Assembly: GCF_000520735.1 (NCBI RefSeq)
Contig: NZ_ASSC01000544.1
Span: 1-44,906, forward strand
Direction of reading: 5' to 3'
Source of the DNA: Paenibacillus forsythiae T98
GTDB taxonomy: Bacteria > Bacillota > Bacilli > Paenibacillales > Paenibacillaceae
Length of the DNA: 44,906 nt
Both the position numbers and the translations under genes were made by a program. This document shows, one piece after another, positions 26,363 through 34,591 of the stretch (position 1 is its first letter; each line of letters begins with the position of its first letter). The notes under the pieces are model-generated. The model was not told where the DNA came from and did not search any database. It saw nothing but the letters and a program-made list of their open reading frames with translations.

Positions 26363-26647
26363 TTAGAAATAGGATTTAATTTCATCGTTTATAAGTTCAG
26401 CTCTTTTGACAGTTGTATCCTCTTTCGAATGAAAAGGTATCGAAATAAGACTGACCCCGCCTTCTTTTAATACTCTATATGCCTCTTTCATATATTGTAA
26501 ATATATGGAATATGCCAGGAGCATATTCGTAACCAATATATTCACTCCCAATAATTTGATGGTTATCGAACTTTTGTTTAATAGTTTTATAAAATCCGGT
26601 AGCTTGTTCATAACAATTATTAGTCTTTGATTCTTTTGAATCTATGA
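26363..26647 (-). pseudogene. Decayed methyltransferase fragment
   Basis: Two pieces of a class I methyltransferase lie in different frames. From about 26647, without a start codon, one frame reads CYEQATGFYKTIKQKF then IIGSEYIGYEYAPG. From about 26495 another frame reads YMKEAYRVLKEGGVSLISIP then FHSKEDTTVKRAEL to the stop at 26363. The middle (the usual DLxFPDxSFDLIxSxDVxEHVPxY part) is missing. The open frame starting at the ATG 26611 joins nonsense to the real C-terminal part. A deletion plus frame change best explains this. The gene was probably a sugar or lipid methyltransferase of the island. Confidence 0.65.
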
Positions 26648-26781
26648 TTTACTTATTTAACATAGTACATAAAGCTTTGTCGATTATTAAGTTTACACTT
26701 CATCCAAAATGAAACCACTGATCTTTCTCTTGGTTTTTCTCTGCAATTAGTGTCTCGACCTTGATTCTATCAATGGCTCCT

Positions 26782-29106
26782 TTATAATACCGAGTTTGCC
26801 CATACATCTCCATGTAAATCAAAACCCATATTATATAAATCACGTTCAATTTCCTTTCGGTACATCGAGCCAATAACAATAAACGGATTTCTCTCTTTTT
26901 GCTGCAATAAATATTGAGGGGACTGAATGATTAACCCATTTAATAAAAACCCCTCTTTGGTAAAATCAGAGTCAATAAACCCCTTAACTTCAATGCCAAA
27001 CTCTTTAAGCATTTGAAGTGTACGTTTTCCACCACTTCCAGACCCCCAAATATATACCTCTCGTCCATTTTCAAAATTCAAGGAATCTAACAACCATTTT
27101 TTCCTCTTATTTATAACATCCCCTTTTTGAAGGAGAGTTGACCTAAGTCTTTGAATATCAGGACGAATGATATCACTGATTCCAGTTTTACCTTCGAATA
27201 ATAAATCCAACAATTTATTTAGCATTTCTTTTGCACGATGAGGTGAATAGCAATCTGAAACGAGTTTTTTTGATTCAGTTGAAATTCTAGTCCATACTTC
27301 TTTTGATTGATACAAGTTAATGACGGATTCGGCAAATTGTTGAGCAGTATCAGCTATTAAGGCATGTTGACCTTGAGCCATGTTCATTCCTTCAGCCCCA
27401 ATTGTGGTAGTTACAATCGGCAGTCCGTAACTCATAGATTGTCCGTTCTTCCCTTTCATCCCAGCTCCATAACGCAATGGGCTTACAAAAACACGAGTCT
27501 TTTCAAACCATGGACGAATATTCTTCACCCATCCAACCACTTCGACTTCACCATCTTTTTGAAGAGCTAACACTTCAGAAGTTGGATTACTACCTAAAAT
27601 ATAAAACACAATCCCCTTTAGCTTATTACGTATTAATGGTAGCACTTCCTGAGCAAACCACGTAACTGCATCCACATTTGGGCTATGTTGATAGCCTCCT
27701 AAAAACATAATTCCTTCTCTATCTTCATAAGGGATCAATTTTGCATCTTCATCCCCATGGATAGTAGGAATTACAAATGTATTGATACTAGGGTCAATTT
27801 CGTTTAATCTTTTCCTTTCATCTTCAGTTACAGTAATGGTATAGTCAGCTTGACGAGCTAAGTAACTCTCCTCTATTAAATAAAGCTGTGCGCTATTTTC
27901 AAGCTCCTTATTATTCTCAATTTCACTTTGTCTTTGAGTTCTCAAGTAATATAAGTCAATCGTATCGTATACAATTTTTACATTTGGAATCCACTTTCTA
28001 ACCACATCCAGTTTAAAAAGTGAGACATTGGGTCTAGCTAACCAAACTAAGTCAAATTGAAGTGATCGTGCTTTAATAAAAGATTCGAAGTCCTCATTAC
28101 AAAAGATGATTTCTACTCCAATTTTTTTAAAATATTCAGAATATTCTTCATTTGGCGTAGTATCTGAGTAAAAGGTTACACGAAACCCTTTATTTAAGAA
28201 AAGAAGTATAATATTAAGCATTCTAACGGATCCAGCATCCTTATCTTCTTCCGGTACTTTATGATCGACAATCAATACCTCTGCCCTTGAACCGTGTGAT
28301 TTTGCTCTTAACATAAGATCCATATCTCGATGCCAATGTTTTTCCTGCAATACATTTTTCCACTTCTCGAAAAACTTTTCACCGTTAATAATCTGGTATT
28401 TTTTAACCCCATCAGTTAAATCAACGCCTGAAGTAACACCTTCATAGTGAACCACTTCTGATTTAGGCTGATAATATATACGATAGCCTCTTTTTCTTAC
28501 TTCAAAACATAAATCAGTATCCTCATAATACGCCGGTAAATATAACTCACTAAATCCACCACATTGCTTAAATAAATCTTTTTTAATAGATATACATGCA
28601 CCTGTTACATAATCAACCTCACGTACATAGTTATACTTCCAATCATTCGGATTTTCTCCCCTACCATAATTCCAGGCGCTTCCATCACTCCAAACAATAC
28701 CACCGGCTTCTTGCAGCGTTCCATCTCCAAAAATTAATTTGCTGCCTACAATTCCTGCGTCTTCAAACCGCTTAAAAGTTCCTAATAAAGCTTCTAGCCA
28801 ACCCGGCTGAACTTCAGTGTCATTGTTAAGAAAAATTAAATATTCACCACTGGCATAAGATGCTCCTTTATTACAGGACTTAATAAATCCTTCGTTAACT
28901 TCATTTCGAATATATTTGATATTCATCTTTCGAATTATTTCAGAAGTCTGATCTTGAGAACAATCGTCTACCAAAATAATCTCATAATTAATATTTTTGG
29001 AATTCTTCTCTACCATGCTTATACAGTTTAATGTATACTGACATTGATTATATACTGGAATTATAATAGAAACATTGGATTCAGATTCTTTTACAATGTT
29101 GTTCAT
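26782..29106 (-). CDS. Bidomain glycosyltransferase (GT2 + GT4) with C-terminal Rossmann-like domain
   Basis: A 774-residue protein. Residues 10-250 are a GT2 domain (VSIIIPVYNQCQYTLNCI, EIILVDDCSQD, metal motif NNDTE at 94-98, EDTDLCFEVRKRG). Residues 275-640 form a GT4-like GT-B domain (EVLIVDHKVPEEDKDAGSVR, FLGGYQHSPNVDA, VGWVKNIRPWF, VFVSPLRYGAGMKGKNGQSM). Residues 680-774 form a small nucleotide-binding-like domain (VYIWGSGSGGKRTL ... GFIDSD ... FIVIGSMYRKEI). The same C-terminal domain ends the neighbouring methyltransferase. It could add two sugars in sequence to the flagellar glycan. Very AT-rich, unlike the chromosome around the island. Confidence 0.85.
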   Translation of the reverse strand: MNNIVKESESNVSIIIPVYNQCQYTLNCISMVEKNSKNINYEIILVDDCSQDQTSEIIRKMNIKYIRNEVNEGFIKSCNKGASYASGEYLIFLNNDTEVQPGWLEALLGTFKRFEDAGIVGSKLIFGDGTLQEAGGIVWSDGSAWNYGRGENPNDWKYNYVREVDYVTGACISIKKDLFKQCGGFSELYLPAYYEDTDLCFEVRKRGYRIYYQPKSEVVHYEGVTSGVDLTDGVKKYQIINGEKFFEKWKNVLQEKHWHRDMDLMLRAKSHGSRAEVLIVDHKVPEEDKDAGSVRMLNIILLFLNKGFRVTFYSDTTPNEEYSEYFKKIGVEIIFCNEDFESFIKARSLQFDLVWLARPNVSLFKLDVVRKWIPNVKIVYDTIDLYYLRTQRQSEIENNKELENSAQLYLIEESYLARQADYTITVTEDERKRLNEIDPSINTFVIPTIHGDEDAKLIPYEDREGIMFLGGYQHSPNVDAVTWFAQEVLPLIRNKLKGIVFYILGSNPTSEVLALQKDGEVEVVGWVKNIRPWFEKTRVFVSPLRYGAGMKGKNGQSMSYGLPIVTTTIGAEGMNMAQGQHALIADTAQQFAESVINLYQSKEVWTRISTESKKLVSDCYSPHRAKEMLNKLLDLLFEGKTGISDIIRPDIQRLRSTLLQKGDVINKRKKWLLDSLNFENGREVYIWGSGSGGKRTLQMLKEFGIEVKGFIDSDFTKEGFLLNGLIIQSPQYLLQQKERNPFIVIGSMYRKEIERDLYNMGFDLHGDVWANSVL

Positions 29107-29219
29107 AATATCCCGCCTTCATACAACAATTCTTTTATCCTCTGTGCTCTAGTTTCTCTTTAATCTTGTTATAAAACCGAATCTACAATCGGCCCCACTA
29201 TCCATATACTTGGTAAAAA

Positions 29220-30341
29220 TTACATTACCAATCCCAGAGTGTAGTCTATCCCCTTTATATATCCCATTCGCTCTAAATTTGGAATTATTTCTGAAAAATA
29301 AGAAGATGCTATTACAATAAAATGTTTTTGCTCATAGCCATTAATACTTTCAGGCGGCACTACTTGCCGATTTAAAAATGTTCCTCCCCATTTCGCGCTA
29401 TTGCTGTCAATAAACGCTTCAATATTATAACCTTCTTTTGTTAGAGCATAATATGTGTTTCTTGCAGCGATTCCCGTGCCCCACAAATAAATTTTTCTAT
29501 CCGATTTGATGGTTTTTAAAATCTGTAATAAATAATCAGTTTGCAAAAAACGACTTTGAGCGATTATCTTCTCAATTTCGTTTTTATATGATCTAATTTC
29601 ATCTGGAAAGCCAAAATAATTAATCACCTCATCATTATGAGTAGTATGAGTTGATACAGACATAAATGATATATTGTCTTCAGAAATTGGATGTTGACTA
29701 CACATGGCAATCAGGTACATACCATCTTCTTTTGGCTGAGGATCATTAGTATACATGTGATTCATTATTTTTCTGTTTGCATTTGTTATTACCATTGAAA
29801 CCTCTTGCCTTTGATAATATAGCTCCACATATCTAAAGTAACCTTTCAAAAAATCCAAAAACTCTTGCTTATAAAACTCTTTTATGTGAAAAGGATTTTG
29901 GTATTTTCGTTCATCTGAATAAAAAAACTTATCAGGAGTAGAGATAATTAACTTACCTGTCTTTTTTAAAACACGTATAGCTTCATTTAAAAAGTCTCTT
30001 TGAGTGTCACCGTCAACATGCTCAATAGTCTCAAATGAAACAACTATGTCAACAGATGCATCTGGTAGAGGTAATTTATCAATGGATCCTTGATAAAATG
30101 ACAGATTGTCAGTCGAGTATTTATTATTGGCATGATAAATAGATTCTTCACTAATATCTAAACCGATTACCTTAGCTGCATAAAAAGAAAGCAAATAAGA
30201 ACCATAGCCTTCTCCACACGCTGCATCTAACACTGTCTGGCCTTTAACAATATCCTTTACAGCATGATACCTCGCTAAATGCTCAAATTCTGTAAGCTTA
30301 TCAGACATATGTGGTATATGTCTCTCCCCTGTAAAGTCCAT
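29220..30341 (-). CDS. Class I SAM methyltransferase with C-terminal Rossmann-like domain
   Basis: A 373-residue protein. It opens MDFTGERHIPHM, has the SAM motif VLDAACGEGYGSYLL at about 37-51, IDKLPLPDASVDIVVSFETIEHV and the EAIRVLKKTGKLIISTP strand, then a linker. The C-terminal domain (KIYLWGTGIAARNTYYAL ... AFIDSN ... FIVIASSYFSEI) is like the one in the next gene product. The ATG at 30341 has AGAGG 7 bases before it; the frame extends upstream to 30446, but that stretch overlaps a NeuB remnant. The target is probably a sugar of the flagellar glycan. Confidence 0.85.
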   Translation of the reverse strand: MDFTGERHIPHMSDKLTEFEHLARYHAVKDIVKGQTVLDAACGEGYGSYLLSFYAAKVIGLDISEESIYHANNKYSTDNLSFYQGSIDKLPLPDASVDIVVSFETIEHVDGDTQRDFLNEAIRVLKKTGKLIISTPDKFFYSDERKYQNPFHIKEFYKQEFLDFLKGYFRYVELYYQRQEVSMVITNANRKIMNHMYTNDPQPKEDGMYLIAMCSQHPISEDNISFMSVSTHTTHNDEVINYFGFPDEIRSYKNEIEKIIAQSRFLQTDYLLQILKTIKSDRKIYLWGTGIAARNTYYALTKEGYNIEAFIDSNSAKWGGTFLNRQVVPPESINGYEQKHFIVIASSYFSEIIPNLERMGYIKGIDYTLGLVM

Positions 30342-30402
30342 AACTCCACCTCTTCCAATAATAAATGTCACCAAAACATTTATACCTGCTTCTCTGTAGT
30401 GT

Positions 30403-30759
30403 TTAGTTGACCCATGCGATGCTTTCAATAAAGTTAGAACAAGCACGAGAGGAATTCTGACTGGAAATCAAAATGTATTCGTTCAAAAAAATAAATAACT
30501 TGTCCATACTTGTACTATAATTAATCTCAAAGCTTTCAATCAATGTCTTTAATTCTTCATAGTTTTTAAAACTATTATGGTGTGGAGCGCCATATTCATC
30601 TCCAGTAAGCAATTCCTTTGGATTACGCTTTTGGAACTTTACAGCATCAACCTTACAATAAGTTGCTGCTATTTGAATCATCTCTTTAGCAATTGCTATT
30701 TCTCCTTTGTGATTACAACCAATTTCAGCTATAATATAAGGTCTGTCTTCTAATGTCAT
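30403..30759 (-). pseudogene. Truncated second NeuB-family synthase
   Basis: The ATG at 30759 has AAGGAG 7 bases upstream and opens a normal NeuB N-terminus: RPYIIAEIGCNHKGEIAIAK, KVDAVKFQKRNPKELLTGDE, YGAPHHN. The usual SYG..YG..RE.LE segment is missing; sequence resumes at YEELKTLIESFEINYSTSMD, then drifts and stops at 30403. The rest of the TIM barrel and the SAF domain are absent, so it cannot be a working synthase. It is distinct from the full pseI at 14612 (GCNHKG rather than GNHNHS), so it is the remains of a different nonulosonic acid route. Confidence 0.75.
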
Positions 30760-30808
30760 GTTGGATCTCCTTAATTCAAAATCGCTATCACCACAAGCTT
30801 CACAAGTT

Positions 30809-31813
30809 CTACACAAGTTTCTCAGTCAATAGCCAATGCTCCAAAGTAGACGGAGCTATTATACTGCTTTCTAAATCTATTCTATAGTTTAATGTCGAAT
30901 TCTCATGACTGTAATCGTGACTATCTGCGAAGATCGAAGGGATGATATACATTTCTTTCGATTCAGTGACTAAAGCTTGCTCATCAGAGGTCATTAATTC
31001 TTCAAAACGTTTCTCGCCAGGGCGAATGCCAATAACTCTTAGTTCAACTTTATCATCTATCTGATATTTTTTCTGAACCATCTTTATGACTACATCAGCT
31101 AAATCCCCAAGCCGCACCACCGGCATTTTAAGCACAAATACTTCACCGCCACTAGCCATCTCATTGGCTTTCAAGATAAGCTCTATAGCCTGTGCAGGAG
31201 TCATCATGTATCGGAGCATATCAGGGTCCGTTACAGTTATCATCCCTTGCTCCAAAATCTGCTTCTTAAACAATGGAATCACTGAACCTCTTGAACCCAT
31301 TACATTGCCAAAACGTACTGAGGAGAAGGTTGTTGTCCTTGGCCCCTTTTGATATTCAGCTGCAGAAATAAGGCGCTCTGCCGTCAATTTTGTCGCCCCG
31401 TAGGTATTAGTAGGAGAGATAGCTTTATCTGTGCTGGTAAACAAAACCTTGCTTACTTCATTTGCAACTGCAGCTTGGATTACATTCTGAGTGCCTACCA
31501 CGTTGGTCTGAACAGCTTCAAACGGATTATACTCACAAGCCGGAACATGCTTCATTGCTGCACAGTGAAATACATAATCAATCCCTTCCATTGCACGAAC
31601 TAAACGCTGTTGATCACGTACGTCCCCTATTAAAAAACGCAGCTGCGGTAGATGTTCCTGGAACTCCTGTGCCATTTCAAATTGTTTATATTCATCCCGA
31701 CTGAAAATTCGAATAACCTTAGGATGCTCTGCAAGCAAACGCTTAGTTAAATGATAACCGATTGTTCCAGTTCCTCCAGTTATTAGTATTTTTTTGTCTT
31801 TATAGCTGTTCAT
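30809..31813 (-). CDS. pseB: UDP-N-acetylglucosamine 4,6-dehydratase (inverting)
   Basis: First enzyme of the pseudaminic acid route; it dehydrates UDP-GlcNAc at C4/C6 and inverts C5. The 334-residue FlaA1-type SDR has GGTGTIG at 13-19, AAMKHVPACEYNP, the catalytic set FTSTDKAISPTNTYGATK (Asp129, Lys130, Tyr138, Lys142), RFGNVMGSRGSVIP and VIGIRPGEKRFEEL. The start overlaps the Maf stop by four bases (ATGA) and has GGAGGG 8 bases upstream. The start of the pathway is thus locked in translation to the flagellin glycosyltransferase. Confidence 0.95.
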   Translation of the reverse strand: MNSYKDKKILITGGTGTIGYHLTKRLLAEHPKVIRIFSRDEYKQFEMAQEFQEHLPQLRFLIGDVRDQQRLVRAMEGIDYVFHCAAMKHVPACEYNPFEAVQTNVVGTQNVIQAAVANEVSKVLFTSTDKAISPTNTYGATKLTAERLISAAEYQKGPRTTTFSSVRFGNVMGSRGSVIPLFKKQILEQGMITVTDPDMLRYMMTPAQAIELILKANEMASGGEVFVLKMPVVRLGDLADVVIKMVQKKYQIDDKVELRVIGIRPGEKRFEELMTSDEQALVTESKEMYIIPSIFADSHDYSHENSTLNYRIDLESSIIAPSTLEHWLLTEKLV

Positions 31814-33678
31814 CCCGAATTCCCTCCATTTATTCGTTCCTTCGCCTCCCTATACAACCCTTCCAACTTCGGCACAGTCTTACTGATTTCTTGTACTATT
31901 TTACCTAAATAGGTTTCAAAATACTTCGCTTTTTTTATAATATTTTGCTCTTCAATAATTAGAGATAAGTGGCTGTCAAAGAACTGCAATTCAGCAGGCA
32001 GTAGCGGTTCAAAGAGGATGTTGAACACTTCTTCATCTACAATTGATGACCAATCTCTCTCGATCACTCTCATACTGTTCAAGCACTTTTGAGGATTCTT
32101 GCGGCTAAGCTCGGCCAGCCTCGACAACTGTCTAATAATCCCTCTTAACGTCTGTTGAATACGTTCAAGCTTGCCAGGGACAGATGCTAATTTGGCAGTA
32201 GTATGTTCCATTCGTTCAGAACCGTATCCTGCCGCATTATGCACAATTTCTTTCTCGAACCAATCCTGCTGAACAACGCTGCCTTGTTGCCACTGCTCAT
32301 ATAATTGCTCCGCAGCTAACCATTCTGTTCCTGCAATGCTTGCTCCAATCTTGGATGTGTTAATAAAGTGAATGTTCGGATACCAGGAAATAACCTCTTC
32401 CATATTACGCTGCAGCACTTTATAAGGAAGGGTGATCCGATTCTGTCCGCCTTTAACATTATCCACATAGATGTCGGCACTCTGGACCGTAGCCTGACGT
32501 TGTTGCTCCCCGATATGCGCTACGCCCTCAGCATAATGCCGATCCTCAGGAAAAGAGAAATCTTGCCCGGCAAGAGCAATCGTTGTACAGCCCAGATAAG
32601 CAGCCACTTGCACGGCCATACCAGACACAGAAGCGAGAGAACGGAACACTGGTTCTCTTTCATCTTCTCCCATAAAGTAGCACGTTACCCGATCAGTATC
32701 ATCAAATACATGAATACGCGATGCCTGGGTCTTATCCGTTACTTTATAATTCGAGGTGGAGGTATATACAATGGGTATTTGCAATGATTCTGACGCTTGG
32801 AAAATATTCTCTACCACTGGGCCGCCATCTACAACTACAACAATATGCGGAGTAATTTCATGGTGAAGCAATGCTTGCAGACTGGAACCCGCCGCTATGA
32901 CAAGACAATGGCTCTTCAACTTTCTCACTGTTTCGATATCCTGCTGAAGCGAGGGGCCTGAGCCAACAATTAAAGCTGGTATTTCCGCAAGTCGATCCTT
33001 AAAACCGGTAATAGAATAGGAATTCAAATTTGTAGCCAAATGATTCAGCCTGTTATGCATCCAATCATCCTTGAAACGAATAAGTGTGCTTTGATTGACG
33101 TTATACTCGGATACAGTAACAGGGAACTCTTCACGAAAACGGTTAAGTTCCTCAGGATTTCTTTGTTCATAAAAGGGAATTGTTATAAATGCGCATGAAC
33201 CTTGAGCCAGATTACAAATAGGATATATCACCTGGCGTTTCTCCTCTATAGTCTGACCAACGCCAACAGCCTTCACATTAGGATGACTGAGCAGACTACT
33301 AAAATCTTCAGTGGCCAAAGCGGTCATAAACATGTCCGCATCCGGTTCATAGACATAGATCCATTTATTCGGATAATGCTCCAACAGTAGTTTAAGATGA
33401 TACCCCAAACCCAGACCATAGAGCAGTATATGATCATACTTGGACAACATCTCTGCAATGGACTGCATCCAAAGTGCAAGACTAAGCACTGTATTCTGCC
33501 TTTCATATAGATAGAGTTCTGTACCTGTCGAAGTCGGGAATATAATATTCTTTAAGCCATCCTGCATAATAATTTGTTGATAGAGTCGATCATTATTAGG
33601 ATAATTCTGCAACATGTTATATGTGTGATTGTACTTTTCCTTAAGATAATGCATATTTTGTGCAGCATAACTCATCAT
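31810..33678 (-). CDS. maf: Maf/DUF115 flagellin glycosyltransferase
   Basis: Motility-associated factor family protein (MAF_flag10), 622 residues. In Campylobacter, Aeromonas and Geobacillus relatives transfer nonulosonic acids to serine/threonine of flagellin. Features are GLGLGYHLKLLL (88-99), IYVYEPD (107-113), the sialyltransferase-like core IPALIVGSGPSLQQDI (233-248), VIAAGSSLQALL, and GQDFSF, with a helical C-terminal part. The first gene of the island, 105 bases after the flagellar terminator and preceded by a SigD-type promoter. Acceptor is presumably the product of hag. Confidence 0.92.
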   Translation of the reverse strand: MMSYAAQNMHYLKEKYNHTYNMLQNYPNNDRLYQQIIMQDGLKNIIFPTSTGTELYLYERQNTVLSLALWMQSIAEMLSKYDHILLYGLGLGYHLKLLLEHYPNKWIYVYEPDADMFMTALATEDFSSLLSHPNVKAVGVGQTIEEKRQVIYPICNLAQGSCAFITIPFYEQRNPEELNRFREEFPVTVSEYNVNQSTLIRFKDDWMHNRLNHLATNLNSYSITGFKDRLAEIPALIVGSGPSLQQDIETVRKLKSHCLVIAAGSSLQALLHHEITPHIVVVVDGGPVVENIFQASESLQIPIVYTSTSNYKVTDKTQASRIHVFDDTDRVTCYFMGEDEREPVFRSLASVSGMAVQVAAYLGCTTIALAGQDFSFPEDRHYAEGVAHIGEQQRQATVQSADIYVDNVKGGQNRITLPYKVLQRNMEEVISWYPNIHFINTSKIGASIAGTEWLAAEQLYEQWQQGSVVQQDWFEKEIVHNAAGYGSERMEHTTAKLASVPGKLERIQQTLRGIIRQLSRLAELSRKNPQKCLNSMRVIERDWSSIVDEEVFNILFEPLLPAELQFFDSHLSLIIEEQNIIKKAKYFETYLGKIVQEISKTVPKLEGLYREAKERINGGNSG

Positions 33679-33734
33679 ATGATCTCCATTCTGTAATGTA
33701 TCGCATGCAGCTATTTCCTATCTACATATGAATA

Positions 33735-33761
33735 ATATCGGTAAAAGTTCACTCCTCTTTG
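33735..33761 (-). promoter_or_regulatory. SigD-type promoter of the glycosylation island
   Basis: Minus strand CAAA (33761-33758), 16 bp, CCGATAT (33741-33735) preceded by A. The -10 matches the SigD core at seven of seven bases of CCGATAT and the -35 at three of four. It lies between the fliT terminator and the maf start. Confidence 0.6.
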
Positions 33762-33782
33762 ATAACCAAAACATGCCATTGT

Positions 33783-33828
33783 AAAAAAGAAACCGGATAA
33801 CGCCCCTAAATTGAGACGGTTACCCGGT
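33783..33828 (-). terminator. Intrinsic terminator of flaG-fliD-fliS-fliT
   Basis: ACCGGGTAACCG and the matching arm near CGTTATCCGGT (33828-33792) make a stem of about 10 pairs with one mismatch, followed on the minus strand by TTTCTTTTTT. It begins four bases after the fliT stop and cleanly separates the flagellar operon from the island. Confidence 0.8.
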
Positions 33829-33832
33829 CTAT

Positions 33833-34171
33833 CTACTTCTTCCAATCAATAAAGTAGCTCTCACCTGCTTGTACTGAATGGTAAGCATTTTGTTGTGTTC
33901 TGATATGCTGCTTTCTTTCCAACCAATCACTTGCTTCTGTCTTGAGACGATGCATTCTATTTAATATAACTTCATCATATGCCAGAATGGAAGTCAACAG
34001 TGCTTTCTGTTCAGCATTAAGCTTACCGATCTTATTGTACTCCTGTGAGATCTCCTCGCATATAGCCTGACGTTGCTCAACGAAGGACTCAAGCTCCTCA
34101 TAAGAGGACCTAGGCAATCTGTTTACTGACTTCAGGGTGAGCTTATTAAGCTTATGCAACAAGTCTTCCAT
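33833..34171 (-). CDS. fliT: FliT-like flagellar protein
   Basis: A 112-residue helical protein (LLHKLNKLTLKSVNRLPRSS, SFVEQRQAICEEISQEYN, RMHRLKTEASDWLERKQ) directly after fliS. Sequence of this family drifts fast, so the call rests on size, helical character and the fliD-fliS-fliT order. FliT acts as a chaperone for the FliD cap in other species. Last gene of its operon. Confidence 0.75.
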   Translation of the reverse strand: MEDLLHKLNKLTLKSVNRLPRSSYEELESFVEQRQAICEEISQEYNKIGKLNAEQKALLTSILAYDEVILNRMHRLKTEASDWLERKQHIRTQQNAYHSVQAGESYFIDWKK

Positions 34172-34208
34172 AAACTAACATCGCCTTTACTGATAATTTA
34201 TTACCAAA

Positions 34209-34580
34209 TTACATTCCACTCACACGGCTGGCTTCAATCCATGCTTCTTTCATATCAATCAAATGAGTTAATACTTCTTCTGCACATTGCTTATCTTTCT
34301 TGATATTCGCCTGAATCAACTGATAGATCATGTATTCATAGATTTGAGCAAGATTATGGGCTATAGGATATTCAAGGTTGAGAGAGGCCACCAATTCATT
34401 AATGATTGCCTGGGTCTTGATTAAATTATTGTTCGCTTTCTCAATATTCCCCTGTTCAATACCTTCGATCCCAAGCTTTAGAAAACGAATAGCCCCATCA
34501 TACAGCATGAGAAGCAGTTTGGAAGAGTTGGCTGTCTGGGTTTGCGCTTCTTTATACTTGTCATATGGTGAAATCAACAA
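34209..34580 (-). CDS. fliS: Flagellin export chaperone FliS
   Basis: Binds the C-terminus of flagellin and delivers it to the export gate. The 123 residues show the family pattern: YDKYKEAQTQTANSSKLLLMLYDGAIRFL, NLIKTQAIINELVASLN and NIYEYM-like (QIYEYMIYQLIQANI). The start codon is TTG at 34580, with AAGGAG about 8 bases upstream; no ATG fits. It is between fliD and fliT. Confidence 0.95.
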   Translation of the reverse strand: MLISPYDKYKEAQTQTANSSKLLLMLYDGAIRFLKLGIEGIEQGNIEKANNNLIKTQAIINELVASLNLEYPIAHNLAQIYEYMIYQLIQANIKKDKQCAEEVLTHLIDMKEAWIEASRVSGM

Positions 34581-34591
34581 ATCCTCACTCC

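Noticed and set aside
29186-29220. GCCGATTG as a further SigD -10 upstream or downstream of the 26782-29106 gene
   Set aside because: Only six of eight bases match and the -35 at the right distance (CAAG) is poor.
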